A stretch of DNA of 27,095 nucleotides from LMUY01 sp964245075 (GTDB lineage: Bacteria; Pseudomonadota; Alphaproteobacteria; Acetobacterales; Acetobacteraceae): the NCBI GenBank assembly GCA_964245075.1, contig CAXTLC010000065.1, positions 1 through 27,095 of the forward strand, written 5' to 3'. Shown in pieces: positions 7,637-16,500 of the stretch. The notes below the pieces were generated by a model. The model had not been told where the DNA came from and made no database searches. It saw only the letters and a list, made by a program, of their open reading frames with translations. Each line of letters opens with the position of its first letter. The first letter of the stretch is position 1. The translations under genes were made by a program, and so were the position numbers.

Positions 7637-7704
7637 ACGCCCAGGGGTAAACGCCCAGGGGTAAACGCCAGGGGTAAACGCCTGGGGTAAACGCCAAGCG
7701 GTAA
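7623..7704. repeat. 13-14 base tandem array after fdx
   Basis: Six head-to-tail units: three exact ACGCCCAGGGGTAA (7623-7664), two 13-base variants (7665-7690) and a diverged one (7691-7704). The first unit includes the last codons and TAA stop of the ferredoxin gene. The array fills the space up to mnmA and contains no spacers, so it is not CRISPR. Confidence 0.93.
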
Positions 7705-7742
7705 CTGAGAAGGTAGACACCGGATGCGCGTCCTCGCCGCGA

Positions 7743-7842
7743 NNNNNNNNNNNNNNNNNNNNNNNNNNNNNNNNNNNNNNNNNNNNNNNNNNNNNNNNNN
7801 NNNNNNNNNNNNNNNNNNNNNNNNNNNNNNNNNNNNNNNNNN
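7743..7842. other. Assembly gap (100 N) with duplicated flanks
   Basis: Exactly 100 N, the usual placeholder for a gap of unknown size. The 55 bases before it (7688-7742) are identical to the 55 bases after it (7843-7897), both running from the repeat array through the first bases of mnmA. The two contig ends overlap; the true gap is probably nil and the duplicate mnmA start at 7724 is an artefact. Confidence 0.9.
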
Positions 7843-7878
7843 TAAACGCCAAGCGGTAACTGAGAAGGTAGACACCGG

Positions 7879-8949
7879 ATGCGCGTCCTCGCCGCGATGT
7901 CCGGCGGGGTGGACAGCAGTGTCGCCGCCGCCTTGCTGCACGCCGCCGGCCACGAGGTGATCGGCGCGACCTTGCAGTTGTACGATCACGGCGCAGCGTC
8001 GGCCCGCCGAGGCGCGTGCTGCGCCGGGCAGGACATCCATGACGCGCGCCGGGTGGCGGACCGGTTGGGCATTCCGCATTACGTGATCGACGCGGAAGCG
8101 CGGTTCCGGGCCGCGGTGATCGGCGACTTCGCCGACAGCTATGCCGCCGGGCGGACCCCGGTGCCGTGCGTGCGATGCAACCAGACGGTCAAGTTCACCG
8201 ACCTGATGCAGTTGGCTGCCGACCTCGGCTGCGATGCGATGGCGACCGGGCATTACGTGCGCCGGGTGGACGGGCCGGGCGGGCCGGAGCTGCACCGTGC
8301 GGCCGACCTGCGGCGGGACCAGAGCTGGTTCCTGTTCGCCACTACCCGCGCCCAGCTCGCCCGCACGCTGTTCCCGGTGGGCGGGATGCCGGACAAGGAC
8401 GCGGTGCGGGCGGAGGCGGCCCGGCTGGGGTTGGAGGTGGCGGCCAAGCCGGACAGCCAGGACATCTGCTTCATCCCGTCCGGCCGGTATGACGCCGCAC
8501 TCGGCAAGCTGCGGCCGGACGCGCTCCTGCCGGGCGAGATCGTCGGCGTGGACGGGACGGTGCTGGGCCGCCACGGCGGCGTCGGCCGCTTCACCGTGGG
8601 CCAGGCCAAGCGCCTGGGCGCGGCCGGCCTGGCGGGCGGCGGACGGCAGGTGGTGGTGGAGCTGGACGCGCCGGCGCGCCGGGTCGTGGTCGGCCCGCGC
8701 GGCACCGGGACACGGCGGCTGCAATTGCGGGAGATGAACTGGCTGGTGGAGGCGGCGGACGGAACGCGCTGCACGGTCAAGCTGCGGGCGCGTGACGAGC
8801 AGCATCCCGCGACGGTCGGGACGGACGGAACGGTGCTGCTGGATGACCCCGTGCTTCCTGCTCCCGGCCAGGCCTGCGTGTTCTACGACGGCGACCGGGT
8901 GCTCGGGGGCGGGTTCATCGCTCCGCCCGAAGCGGCCCCCGGCGATTGA
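7879..8949 (+). CDS. mnmA: tRNA-specific 2-thiouridylase
   Basis: Adds sulfur to C2 of U34 in tRNA-Lys, -Glu and -Gln, using ATP and a persulfide passed from a cysteine desulfurase. The 356-residue product has the PP-loop SGGVDSS (8-14), the catalytic pair region PCVRCN (C97 nucleophile, C100), the ATGHY segment (122-126), and the second active cysteine in DSQDICFIP (C197). The C-terminal beta-barrel RNA-binding domains follow (about 200-350). Length is normal. The complete copy starts just after the N gap; the same first 19 bases also appear before the gap as an assembly duplicate. Placement behind iscS and fdx suggests direct sulfur supply, since no Tus relay genes are in the window. Confidence 0.95.
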   Translation: MRVLAAMSGGVDSSVAAALLHAAGHEVIGATLQLYDHGAASARRGACCAGQDIHDARRVADRLGIPHYVIDAEARFRAAVIGDFADSYAAGRTPVPCVRCNQTVKFTDLMQLAADLGCDAMATGHYVRRVDGPGGPELHRAADLRRDQSWFLFATTRAQLARTLFPVGGMPDKDAVRAEAARLGLEVAAKPDSQDICFIPSGRYDAALGKLRPDALLPGEIVGVDGTVLGRHGGVGRFTVGQAKRLGAAGLAGGGRQVVVELDAPARRVVVGPRGTGTRRLQLREMNWLVEAADGTRCTVKLRARDEQHPATVGTDGTVLLDDPVLPAPGQACVFYDGDRVLGGGFIAPPEAAPGD

Positions 8950-8991
8950 CGAGCCTGCCCGGACCGGCGTAACAGCGCCCGCGTTCGGTCA

Positions 8992-9063
8992 GGCGGCGTA
9001 GCTCAGCGGTAGAGCAGGGGAATCATAATCCCTTGGTCGGCGGTTCAAATCCGTCCGCCGCTA
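8992..9063 (+). tRNA. tRNA-Met (CAT), elongator type
   Basis: A 72-base cloverleaf: acceptor GGCGGCG/CGCCGCT, D arm GCTC-AGCGGTA-GAGC, anticodon stem GGGGA/TCCCT with loop ATCATAA (anticodon CAT), and T arm GGCGG-TTCAAAT-CCGTC. Discriminator A is followed by CCG, so CCA is not fully encoded. The G1-U72 wobble pair and the lack of three consecutive G-C pairs at the base of the anticodon stem argue against the initiator. Elongator Met is favoured over Ile2 (CAT read with lysidine) by overall similarity, but the latter is not excluded. Confidence 0.93.
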
Positions 9064-9083
9064 CCGAACGGTCGTGCAGGGTG

Positions 9084-9407
9084 TCACTGGACCATCTCGC
9101 CCGGTGCGGGCGTGGGAAACTTCACGCCCGTCTTGGCCAGGAAATCGTAGAGCCGGACCACGAGGTCCGCCGCTCCGCCGACGGGCAGGCTGACCCGGCC
9201 GACGACCACCTGCCGCCTGACCGGCGGCTGGATCGAGTTATCCAGGCGTGACGACGTGAACGTGACGGTCACGACGCCGCCCACGGTCGCAACGGACGTG
9301 GCGGCAGTCGCGTAGAGTTCCGGCGCGAGCAAATTCTCAAAAACCTCGCCGAGAGCGGGCGCGGGCCTTGTAAGGGGTTCGTCTCGTGGCACGGCTCGAT
9401 CCGCCAT
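9084..9407 (-). CDS. Small hypothetical protein, DUF3467-like
   Basis: A 107-residue protein, not firmly recognised. The middle (VGGVVTVTFTSSRLDN, residues about 42-57) and end (VVGRVSLPVGGAADLVVRLYDFLAKTG) follow a beta-beta-helix pattern. This recalls small DUF3467-type proteins, in which a strand-rich half ends with a helix containing a conserved L..L..L face. No signal peptide, membrane segment or cysteine. It stands alone: convergent with the tRNA-Met gene and preceded by the promoter-like site at 9425-9453. The ATG follows an A+T-rich leader with no good Shine-Dalgarno. Antisense frames here are less protein-like. The family assignment is weak. Confidence 0.55.
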   Translation of the reverse strand: MADRAVPRDEPLTRPAPALGEVFENLLAPELYATAATSVATVGGVVTVTFTSSRLDNSIQPPVRRQVVVGRVSLPVGGAADLVVRLYDFLAKTGVKFPTPAPGEMVQ

Positions 9408-9424
9408 TTCTAAATTTAAGCACG

Positions 9425-9453
9425 GGTATGTTGCCTTGAATAATGCGGGTCAA
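9425..9453 (-). promoter_or_regulatory. Candidate sigma70 promoter for the small hypothetical gene
   Basis: On the minus strand TTGACC (9453-9448), a 17-base spacer, then CATACC (9430-9425). Transcription would begin near 9418, only about 11 bases before the ATG, giving a very short leader. The remaining sequence from 9454 to 9694 holds no gene I can support. Confidence 0.45.
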
Positions 9454-9694
9454 CAAGTAGCTACCACGTGAGTTGCAGCGATCTCCCGCGGCTGTCGTAA
9501 TCGGCCCGGCCGATCTCTTGGCGCCCAACTTACCGGGCGTTGCCAAAATGCCGATTTCAATGAAAATCTGCATTCTGCCGTGAAAACGCGCGGGCGTCGT
9601 TTAGCGCCGGACTTCGCCTCGCTTGGACGTTACACGCCCGGGGGCGCCAACAATGCGGAACTTCGCGAGGCGGCAAGCAACTCCGACGCCCCTG

Positions 9695-11101
9695 TCAGCC
9701 TGCCGGGAGCGGGTCCACCGGCGCCAGGGGCACGCCGCCCGCTTCGATCGCCTCGCCGGCCAGCAAGCAGAGGTCCTCGCGGAAGCGGCCGGCGATCAAC
9801 TGCACGCCGACCGGCACCCGGCCGGCCAGGTCGGTCGTGACCGTGAGGCCGGGCATGCCGATCAGCGGCAGCGCGATCTGCGTCATCTGCGCCTCCCACA
9901 CCCGGGCGAACGCCGCGTCCCCTTGCAGGTCCAGCCCGTCGGGGAACGGAAGCTCCGCCGAGACGGGCAGCAGCACCACCGGGAAGCGTTGCAGGAAAGC
10001 CTGCCACAGCCGCATCAGGGCGAGCCGCCGGACGAGGATGCGGGAATAGCCGGCCATGTCCACCGACCGCGCGGTGGCGGCATGGAAGCGCAGCACCGCG
10101 AGGGCGCCCGGGTCCCCTTCCCGCTCCGCGGCGGCCAGCATCGCGTCGTAGCCGTTGCCCATCCACAACTGGGTCTGGAGGTCCGCGGCCTCGCGCAGCG
10201 GCGGCAGCGCGGCCACCTCCTCGACCTCCCATCCGGCCCGGCGCAGGCGGCTCGCCGCGTCCAGCAGGGCGGCCGCCACCTCCGGCACGGTGCCGAGCCC
10301 GTCCGGACGGACGCAAAGCGCCGCGCGCAGGGGAACGGGCGGGCCTTCGGGCGGCGCAGGAACCCAGAGCGGGTCCCGCGCGTCCGGCTGCGACATGGCC
10401 GCCAGCGCGAGCCGCAGGTCGGCGACCGTGCGGGCGATCGGGCCGGACACGGCGGTCAGTTGGGGACCGACCGGCCGGTCCGGCAGGGCGGGGTTGTAGG
10501 CTGCCACCCGGCCCGGCGTCGGCCGCAGGCCGTGCACGCCGCAGGCATAGGCGGGATAGCGGATGGAGCCGGCGATGTCCGTGCCTTGCGCCAGCGCGCC
10601 CACCCCCGCCGCGACGGCCGCGGCGGCGCCGCCGGAGGAGCCGCCCGGCGTGCGCGCCGGGTCCCTCGGGTTGCGGGTCGCGCCATGCAGGAGGTTGCTG
10701 GTGAACCAGCGGTAGGAGAAGGCGGGCGTGTTGGTGCGGCCGAGCACCACGGCGCCGGCACGCAGCAGGCTGTCCACCACCGGGTTGTTCGCCTGCGCCA
10801 GGAGGCCGCGCTGCCCGAGGAGGCCGTTGGTGGTGGCATACCCCGCCTGATCGGTGTTGACCTTGACCGTGACCGGCACGCCGGCAAGCACGCCCGGGTC
10901 CTCGCCGGCGGCGATGCGGGCGTCCACGGCGTCCGCCTGCGCCAGCGTGTCCTCCGGCCGGTGGTCCACCACGGCGTTGACCGCGGGGTTCACGGCATCG
11001 AGCCGGGCCAGCGCATCCAGCGCGGCTTCCCGGGCGGAGACGGCGCGGCGCCGGACGAGAGCCGCCAGATCGGATGCGGAAAGGCGCCAATGCTCGGTCA
11101 T
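9695..11101 (-). CDS. Amidase signature family hydrolase
   Basis: A 468-residue amidase-signature enzyme that cleaves C-N amide bonds; substrate unknown. The Ser-cisSer-Lys triad is visible: K80 in GVPVTVKVN, S155 in the glycine-serine loop GGSSGG, and nucleophile S179 in GTDIAGSIR. The signature stretch continues through CGVHGLRPTPGRV. The C-terminal half (GMPGLTVTTDLAGRVPVGVQLIAG) is typical of family members that are not GatA, and no gatB or gatC is nearby. I start at the ATG giving MTEHWRLSASDL because homology-like sequence begins there; the frame is open a further 228 bases upstream but unconserved. It is divergent from the DUF457 gene with 83 bases between starts. No signal peptide, so probably cytoplasmic. 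Confidence 0.92.
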   Translation of the reverse strand: MTEHWRLSASDLAALVRRRAVSAREAALDALARLDAVNPAVNAVVDHRPEDTLAQADAVDARIAAGEDPGVLAGVPVTVKVNTDQAGYATTNGLLGQRGLLAQANNPVVDSLLRAGAVVLGRTNTPAFSYRWFTSNLLHGATRNPRDPARTPGGSSGGAAAAVAAGVGALAQGTDIAGSIRYPAYACGVHGLRPTPGRVAAYNPALPDRPVGPQLTAVSGPIARTVADLRLALAAMSQPDARDPLWVPAPPEGPPVPLRAALCVRPDGLGTVPEVAAALLDAASRLRRAGWEVEEVAALPPLREAADLQTQLWMGNGYDAMLAAAEREGDPGALAVLRFHAATARSVDMAGYSRILVRRLALMRLWQAFLQRFPVVLLPVSAELPFPDGLDLQGDAAFARVWEAQMTQIALPLIGMPGLTVTTDLAGRVPVGVQLIAGRFREDLCLLAGEAIEAGGVPLAPVDPLPAG

Positions 11102-11184
11102 GGCGGCAGCATAGCGGAAATCTCGGCGCGCGCCGCATCCGCTGAGGGGATTCCCCTGGGCAGCGAGGCACCTATGTTGGGGCG

Positions 11185-11661
11185 ATGATGGCCCGCTCCC
11201 ACGTGGTCGTCGGCGTGGCCGCCTGGGTTGCGGCGGCGCCGCTGCTGCACCTCCCGCCGTTCGACCTGAACACCCTGGCGCTGGCCGTGATCGGGGCGCT
11301 GCTGCCGGACATCGATCATCCCGGCTCATGGGTAGGCCGGCGGTCGCGGCCGGTGTCCACCGCCGTGGCCGCGATACTGGGGCATCGCGGGGTGACCCAT
11401 TCGGCGGTGGCGGTGCTGGGGCTCGCGGTGCTGCTCGCCCATGCGGGATACCGGCGGCCGGCCGTGTCCGCCCTGGCGACCGGCTACCTGTCGCACCTCG
11501 CCGCGGACATGCTGACGCCGCGCGGGCTGCGGCTGGCCTGGCCGCTGCGGCGGCGCTGGGCGCTGCCGCTCTGCCGCACCGGGTCGCCGGCGGAGGCGCT
11601 GATCGTGTTCACGTTGGCCTGCGCCGTCGCGTGGCGGGTGCTGGCGCATTGGCATCGGTAA
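11185..11661 (+). CDS. DUF457/YdjM-type membrane metal-dependent hydrolase
   Basis: A 158-residue inner-membrane protein with about four hydrophobic helices. The conserved polar motifs of the YdjM/DUF457 family are present: LLPDIDHPGS (D42, D44, H45), GHRGVTHS (H67, H72) and YLSHLAADMLTPRG (H104, D108). Together these resemble the metal-binding residues of phospholipase C/P1-nuclease-like hydrolases. The physiological substrate is unknown. The family's E. coli member YdjM is in the LexA regulon, but no LexA-like site is apparent here. It starts MMARSHVVVG, with a second ATG three bases in. It is divergent from the amidase and convergent with the HAF/Hint gene. Confidence 0.88.
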   Translation: MMARSHVVVGVAAWVAAAPLLHLPPFDLNTLALAVIGALLPDIDHPGSWVGRRSRPVSTAVAAILGHRGVTHSAVAVLGLAVLLAHAGYRRPAVSALATGYLSHLAADMLTPRGLRLAWPLRRRWALPLCRTGSPAEALIVFTLACAVAWRVLAHWHR

Positions 11662-11707
11662 GGCAGGGCATGAGCGATCATCGGGGATGCGCCCCGTTCC
11701 CACCCCG

Positions 11708-11731
11708 GGCCTTTCCCGGAGGGAGAAGGGG
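11708..11731. repeat. REP-like imperfect hairpin
   Basis: GGGCCTTTCCCGGAGGGAGAAGG forms an imperfect stem (CCTTTCCC against GGGAGAAGG) in the 78-base convergent gap between the DUF457 and HAF/Hint genes. Composition and placement match the hairpin at 3421-3456. It may act as a bidirectional terminator. Confidence 0.5.
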
Positions 11732-11739
11732 AGTTTGTG

Positions 11740-13218
11740 TCAGGCGGCGCGGGCGGCGGCGAAGCCGGCCAGGCGGGCGCGGATGGCGGCGAGCGCGTAG
11801 CCGTCCACCACGCGCGGGGCGCAGTAGGCGGCGGCCACGGGCCTGGCGCCGGGATACAGCGCCGCATACTCGGCGGCATTGCCGAACATGGCCCGGCTGT
11901 TGTCGTCCACGAAGGTTTCCGCCCCCGCGCCGTTCGCCCAGATCACGTCATGCCGCGCCAGCTCCACGTGGAGGTAGTCCACCCGATCCCCCGCCGGCTC
12001 GCGAACCACCGTCCGGCCGTTCACCAACTCGCCCGCGGGCACCAGAACGCCGTCCAGCAGCAGCGCGTGGGCGGGCGAGACGAGCAGGTCGCGGCTCGGC
12101 ACGCCGGCGCCCAGCGCCCCGGCGCGCACGCGCACCGGTAGCAACTCGGGGCGCGAGCGCAGGAAACGGCCGGCGTAGGAGCGGCGGCCGATCCAGCATA
12201 CCGGCTCCGCCGCGCCCCCGGCGGTGATCACCCGGTCGCCGATGGCCAGCTTCTCCACCGCCACCTCGCCGTGGTCGGTGCGGATCAGCGTGCCGGGGCA
12301 GTAGCAGGCGGGCATCACGGTCGCGGTGAAGGCGTGCTCGAAGCCGGACGCGTCGTCGTAAACGCCGACGATCTCGCCGCTGCCGTTGATGCCGGTGGGC
12401 TGCGTGTTCACGGAGCCGGGCGGGTCGAAGGTGTCGATGGCGCCGTTCAGGTCGATGAAGCCGTGGAGCTGGCTGTCGGCGCCGAGCTCGTATCCCACGG
12501 TCGTGCCCGCATCGTTCACGCCGGTGACGACGGTGACGGTTGAAGGCAGCAGCAGGGTGAAGTCGCCGTTCACGTCGGTGAAGCCGTAATCGTTGTGGCC
12601 GTTGTTGTAGCTGCCGGCCACCTCGCCGCTCGACGTCACGCCGACGACCGTGGTGTATGCCGACTGGGGCGGGTCGATCGCGGCGACGACGCCGCCCACG
12701 TCGGTGAAGCCGTGCACGACGTTGTTCGCGTCCGTGTCGTCGCCCACCACCTCGCCGGCGGCGTTGGCGGCGGTCGGGCGGGTGAGGGTGGCGCCGGGAA
12801 CGGCCAGTGCCGAGTACAAGCCGCCGCTGTCGGTGAAGCCGGCCTGCCCGGCGTTGCCGACAACGCTCCCGGCCGCGGTGATGCCCAACGGCTCGACATC
12901 GGTGCCGGGAACGGCGATGGGGCCGAGGCTGCCGGGCTGGCCCACGAAGCCGACGACGTTGCTGTTCCCGTTCGCGCCGGCGGTGAACGAATAGCCGGTG
13001 ATCTGCCCGGAATCGTTCACCCCGGTGACAACCGTCGTGGTGGCGCCGCCGATCTCCACCATGCTGACGGCGCTGCCCGCGTCCACGAAGCCATGGGTGG
13101 CCAGGTTGGGATCGATGTAGGTGCCGGCCACCTCGCCGCTGTCGTTGATGGCGGCGGACGTGACCGTGCCGCCCGCCACCGGGTCGATCACGGTGAAGGA
13201 ATAGGTGTTGGCGCTCAT
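11740..13218 (-). CDS. HAF-repeat protein with C-terminal Hint domain
   Basis: A 492-residue two-part protein. Residues 1-300 hold about seven repeats of roughly 42 residues, each built around G(I/V)NxSGxVxGxY and a downstream HGF(T/I/V)D motif (examples near 24, 68, 113, 153, 195, 235, 278). This is the pattern of HAF extracellular repeats and predicts a beta-propeller-like fold. From C305 a Hint (hedgehog/intein) domain of the Hint_2 kind begins: CYCPGTLIRTDHGEVAVEKLAIGDRV, then WIGRR, RDLLVSPAHALLLDG, HVELARHDVIWANG and ETFVDDNSR. Hint domains in this family are thought to self-cleave at the first cysteine. There is no classical signal peptide, so any export would be by another route. Shine-Dalgarno AAGGAG lies 9 bases before the ATG. 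The 282 bases upstream, to the kinase gene, contain no gene I can support. Confidence 0.85.
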   Translation of the reverse strand: MSANTYSFTVIDPVAGGTVTSAAINDSGEVAGTYIDPNLATHGFVDAGSAVSMVEIGGATTTVVTGVNDSGQITGYSFTAGANGNSNVVGFVGQPGSLGPIAVPGTDVEPLGITAAGSVVGNAGQAGFTDSGGLYSALAVPGATLTRPTAANAAGEVVGDDTDANNVVHGFTDVGGVVAAIDPPQSAYTTVVGVTSSGEVAGSYNNGHNDYGFTDVNGDFTLLLPSTVTVVTGVNDAGTTVGYELGADSQLHGFIDLNGAIDTFDPPGSVNTQPTGINGSGEIVGVYDDASGFEHAFTATVMPACYCPGTLIRTDHGEVAVEKLAIGDRVITAGGAAEPVCWIGRRSYAGRFLRSRPELLPVRVRAGALGAGVPSRDLLVSPAHALLLDGVLVPAGELVNGRTVVREPAGDRVDYLHVELARHDVIWANGAGAETFVDDNSRAMFGNAAEYAALYPGARPVAAAYCAPRVVDGYALAAIRARLAGFAAARAA

Positions 13219-13500
13219 GGGACGGCTGCTCCTTCAGTCGGCTGGGTCGGGGGATGGACTGGCAAAGGCAGGCCGGGTCCCGTCGAACAGCAGCCGTCCC
13301 GAGTTGCCCAAGCGCAGCGGAGTGCCAGTCTTATGCAAGACGGCGGCCACGAGCGCGCCGTTGACGTGAACCGCTCCCCCAAGCCGGGCAGGCTGCGTTC
13401 CCCCGGCACGTGGCCGATGGTTGGATGGCGCTCTGGATGGACGTGACCAGAGATGGAAGCATGAGCGGACAGGAAACGCCGTGCCTGGCGCCTCGCGTCG

Positions 13501-16500
13501 TCAGGCGTCGGCCGTAGCGGCCTCAAGCATGGCGCGGACGCGGACGGTGAGGTCATCGAGCGCGAAGGGCTTGCCGATCACCTCCATGCCGGCCGGCAGC
13601 GCCGCCCCGCGCAACGCGCCGCCTGCGTAACCCGTCATGAACAACACCGGAAGCGAAGGCCATCGCGCGCGCGCGGCGTCGGCCACCTGCCGCCCGTTGA
13701 TCCCGCCCGGCAATCCCACGTCAGTCGCGAGCAGGTCCACGCGCGCGCCGCCGTGCAGCAACCGCAGCGCCGCCGCGCCGTCCGGCGCTTCCAGCACGCG
13801 CAGGCCCGCCTCGCGCAGCCACTCCACCGCCATCGCGCGCAAGTCTTCCTCGTCCTCCACCAGGAGCACGACGGAGACCGTCCCGTCGCGGTCCTGCTCG
13901 TCCACGGCCGCCTTCTGGCGAGGCAGGTAGAGGCGCACCGTCGTGCCCTGGCCCGGCGTGCTGTCGAGGCGCACGAGGCCGCCCGACTGCCGCACGAAGC
14001 CGTACACCTGCGACAAGCCCAGTCCCGTTCCCTGGCCGAGCGGCTTGGTCGTGTAGAACGGCTCGAAGACCCGCGCCTGCGTGGCCGCGTCCATCCCTGC
14101 GCCGGTGTCGGCGACGGCGAGCATGTCGTAGGCGCCCGGCGCCAGCCTTTCCTCGCCGGCCCCCGTTTCGCCGGCGAGCTCGGCCGCCGAGAGCCGCACC
14201 TCCCCGGTCGAGATCGTCAGCCACCCGCCATCCGGCATCGCGTCGCGCGCGTTGACGCACAGGTTCAAGAGCGCGTTCTCGAGCTGGCTCTCGTCGCACA
14301 GCACCGGCCAGGCGCCGTCGCCGAGGCGCACCTCGACCTGGACCTCCGGCCCCATCGTGCGCCGGATCATCTCCGCCATGCCCATGACCAGCGCGTCGAG
14401 GTAAACCGGCTCGGGGTCGAGCACCTGCTGCCGTGAAAAGGCCAGCAGGCGGTGCGTGAGCGCCGCCGCGCGCCGCACCGTCTCGCGCGCGCTCTCGACG
14501 TAGCGCGCGGCGTCGGTGGAACGCCCCTGCTCGGAGCGGCGGCGCGCCAGTTCCAGGCTGCCCGCGATCCCCTGGAGCATGTTGTTGAAGTCGTGCGCGA
14601 TGCCGCCGGTGAGCTGACCCACCGCGTCCATCTTCTGCGCCTGGCGCAGTGTCGCCTCGACGGCCATCAGCTCGCCCGTGCGCTCCTCGACGCGCTGCTC
14701 CAGCTCCTCGCGCGAGCGCACCTGGTCCTCGATGTCGGTCAAGGTGCCGAGCCATTCAACGACCCCGCCCTGGTCGTCGTGCACAGGCACGCCCCTGGCC
14801 TGGAACCAGCGGTAGCGCCGCTCGCCCGCGTGGAACAGCCGCAGGCCGGCGGTCACCTCGCCGCCTTCGGCGTCCGCCGCGCGCCACGCCGCCATGACCA
14901 CGTCGCGGTCGTCGGGATGCACCGGCTGCAGCCAGCCCAGGCCGTGGCTCGCCTCGTCCGTCAGGCCCGTGTACGCGCACCACTGCGGGCTTGCCCAGGT
15001 CCACCGGCCCGCGTCCTTTGCGCGCCAGACGAGCTGCGGGATGCCCTCCACGAGCGTGCGCAGGCGCGCCTCGCTGGCGGCGACCGCCGCCCCGGCCGCC
15101 TTCAGCTCGGTCACGTCCTGCCCGGCGCCGCCGATCCGCACGATCCGGCCAGCCGCGTCGCGCATCGGGAAGTCGGTGTTGCGCAGCCAGCGCACCTGCC
15201 CGTCCACGGGGCGGCGGACCCGGTACTCGAAGACCATGCGCTCGCCTTCCCCCACGCGCTTGATGTTCGCGACCGCGCGCTCGCGGTCCTCGGGGTGGAT
15301 GAGGGAAGCCCAGTTCCGCAGGGTGTCGCCGCTGAGCGCCTCGGCACAGGGCAGGCCGTAGATCGCCTCGAAGGCCGGGCTCAGGTACTCCCACTGCAAC
15401 GTCTCGGCGTTCCTCACCCACAGCACGTCGGACGACGCCTCGGCGAACTGGCGAAGCCGCTCCTCGCTCCCAAGCAGCGCCTCGGCGGCACGCCTCGCCG
15501 CGTCCGTGTCGGCGACGACGACGACCCCGCCGATGGTCCTGCCTTCCCCGTCCTGGATCGGGGCCGAGGAAACGCTCGTCCAGGTTTCCCGCCCGTCGTC
15601 CCCCTGGTAGAGCATCTCGACCCCGGGCATGACGTGCTCGCCGCGCAGCGCCCGGGCTCCGGGGAACTCCCCGGGTTCCGCCGGCCGCCCCTCCAAGCTT
15701 GCGGCGCGCCACCGTGCGCGCTGCGCCGGGTCGCGGGAGGGGATGATCCCCGTCGGCAGGAAGCGGTGCATCGCCGGATTGGCCAGGACGAGCGTGCCGT
15801 TCATCGCCATCACGCCGACACCGACCGGCAGGCTCTCGAACATCGCCGCGAGGCGGGCCTCGCTTTCGCGCAGGTGCGCCTCCGCTTCCTTGCGCGCCGT
15901 CACGTCCCTCGCCGTCCCGAACCATTCCGCGATCCCGCCCGCCGCGTCGAGCAGCGGCACCGCCCGCGACAGCGTCCAGCCCAGGCTGCCGTCCACGCGC
16001 CGGACCCGGTGCTCCAGCTCGAAGACGCGCTTGGTTCGGATCGCCTCCTCGATGACCGCAAGCACGCCGGGCTGGTCGTCCGGGTGGATGTAGCGTTCCA
16101 GCCAGGACCGGCTCGGGTCTGGCGTGTTGGCGAGGAAGCCGTGGCCGTCCAGCTCGCGCATCTCGCCCCAGTCCGGGTCCATGCGGTAGATCACGTCGGC
16201 CCTGGCCGTCACGAAGGCGCGGAACCGCGTCTCGTTCACGCGCAGCGCCGCTTCGGCGCGGGCGCGCTCGACGGCGGCCCAGGTGCGTTCGGCCGTTTCC
16301 TCGACCAGGGCGACCTCGGCCGCCGTCCAACGGCGCGGCTCCGCGCTGACCACGCACATGGCGCAGGCCAGCTCGCCATTCTTGATCAGCGGGATGGTCA
16401 GGAACGCGCGCAGCCCGAGCGCCCGATACGCCGGGAGGTCGGCCGGGCGAGTCTCGGGATCGGTCTCGACGTCGTCGAGGACCACCGGCCCGCCCGCCCG

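Noticed and set aside
7623..7704. CRISPR-like array
   Set aside because: Units of 13-14 bases are directly adjacent with no spacers and include the ferredoxin stop codon; this is a simple tandem duplication.
7688..7897. Genuine duplication of the mnmA start region or an attachment-site-like direct repeat
   Set aside because: The copies are exactly flush with a 100-N placeholder on both sides and identical over 55 bases, which is the mark of unmerged contig ends.
6115..8805. A very long minus-strand open frame (896 codons) antisense to iscS, fdx and mnmA
   Set aside because: It crosses the N gap, has no domain-like sequence and is the expected antisense shadow of GC-rich genes with strong conserved motifs on the plus strand.
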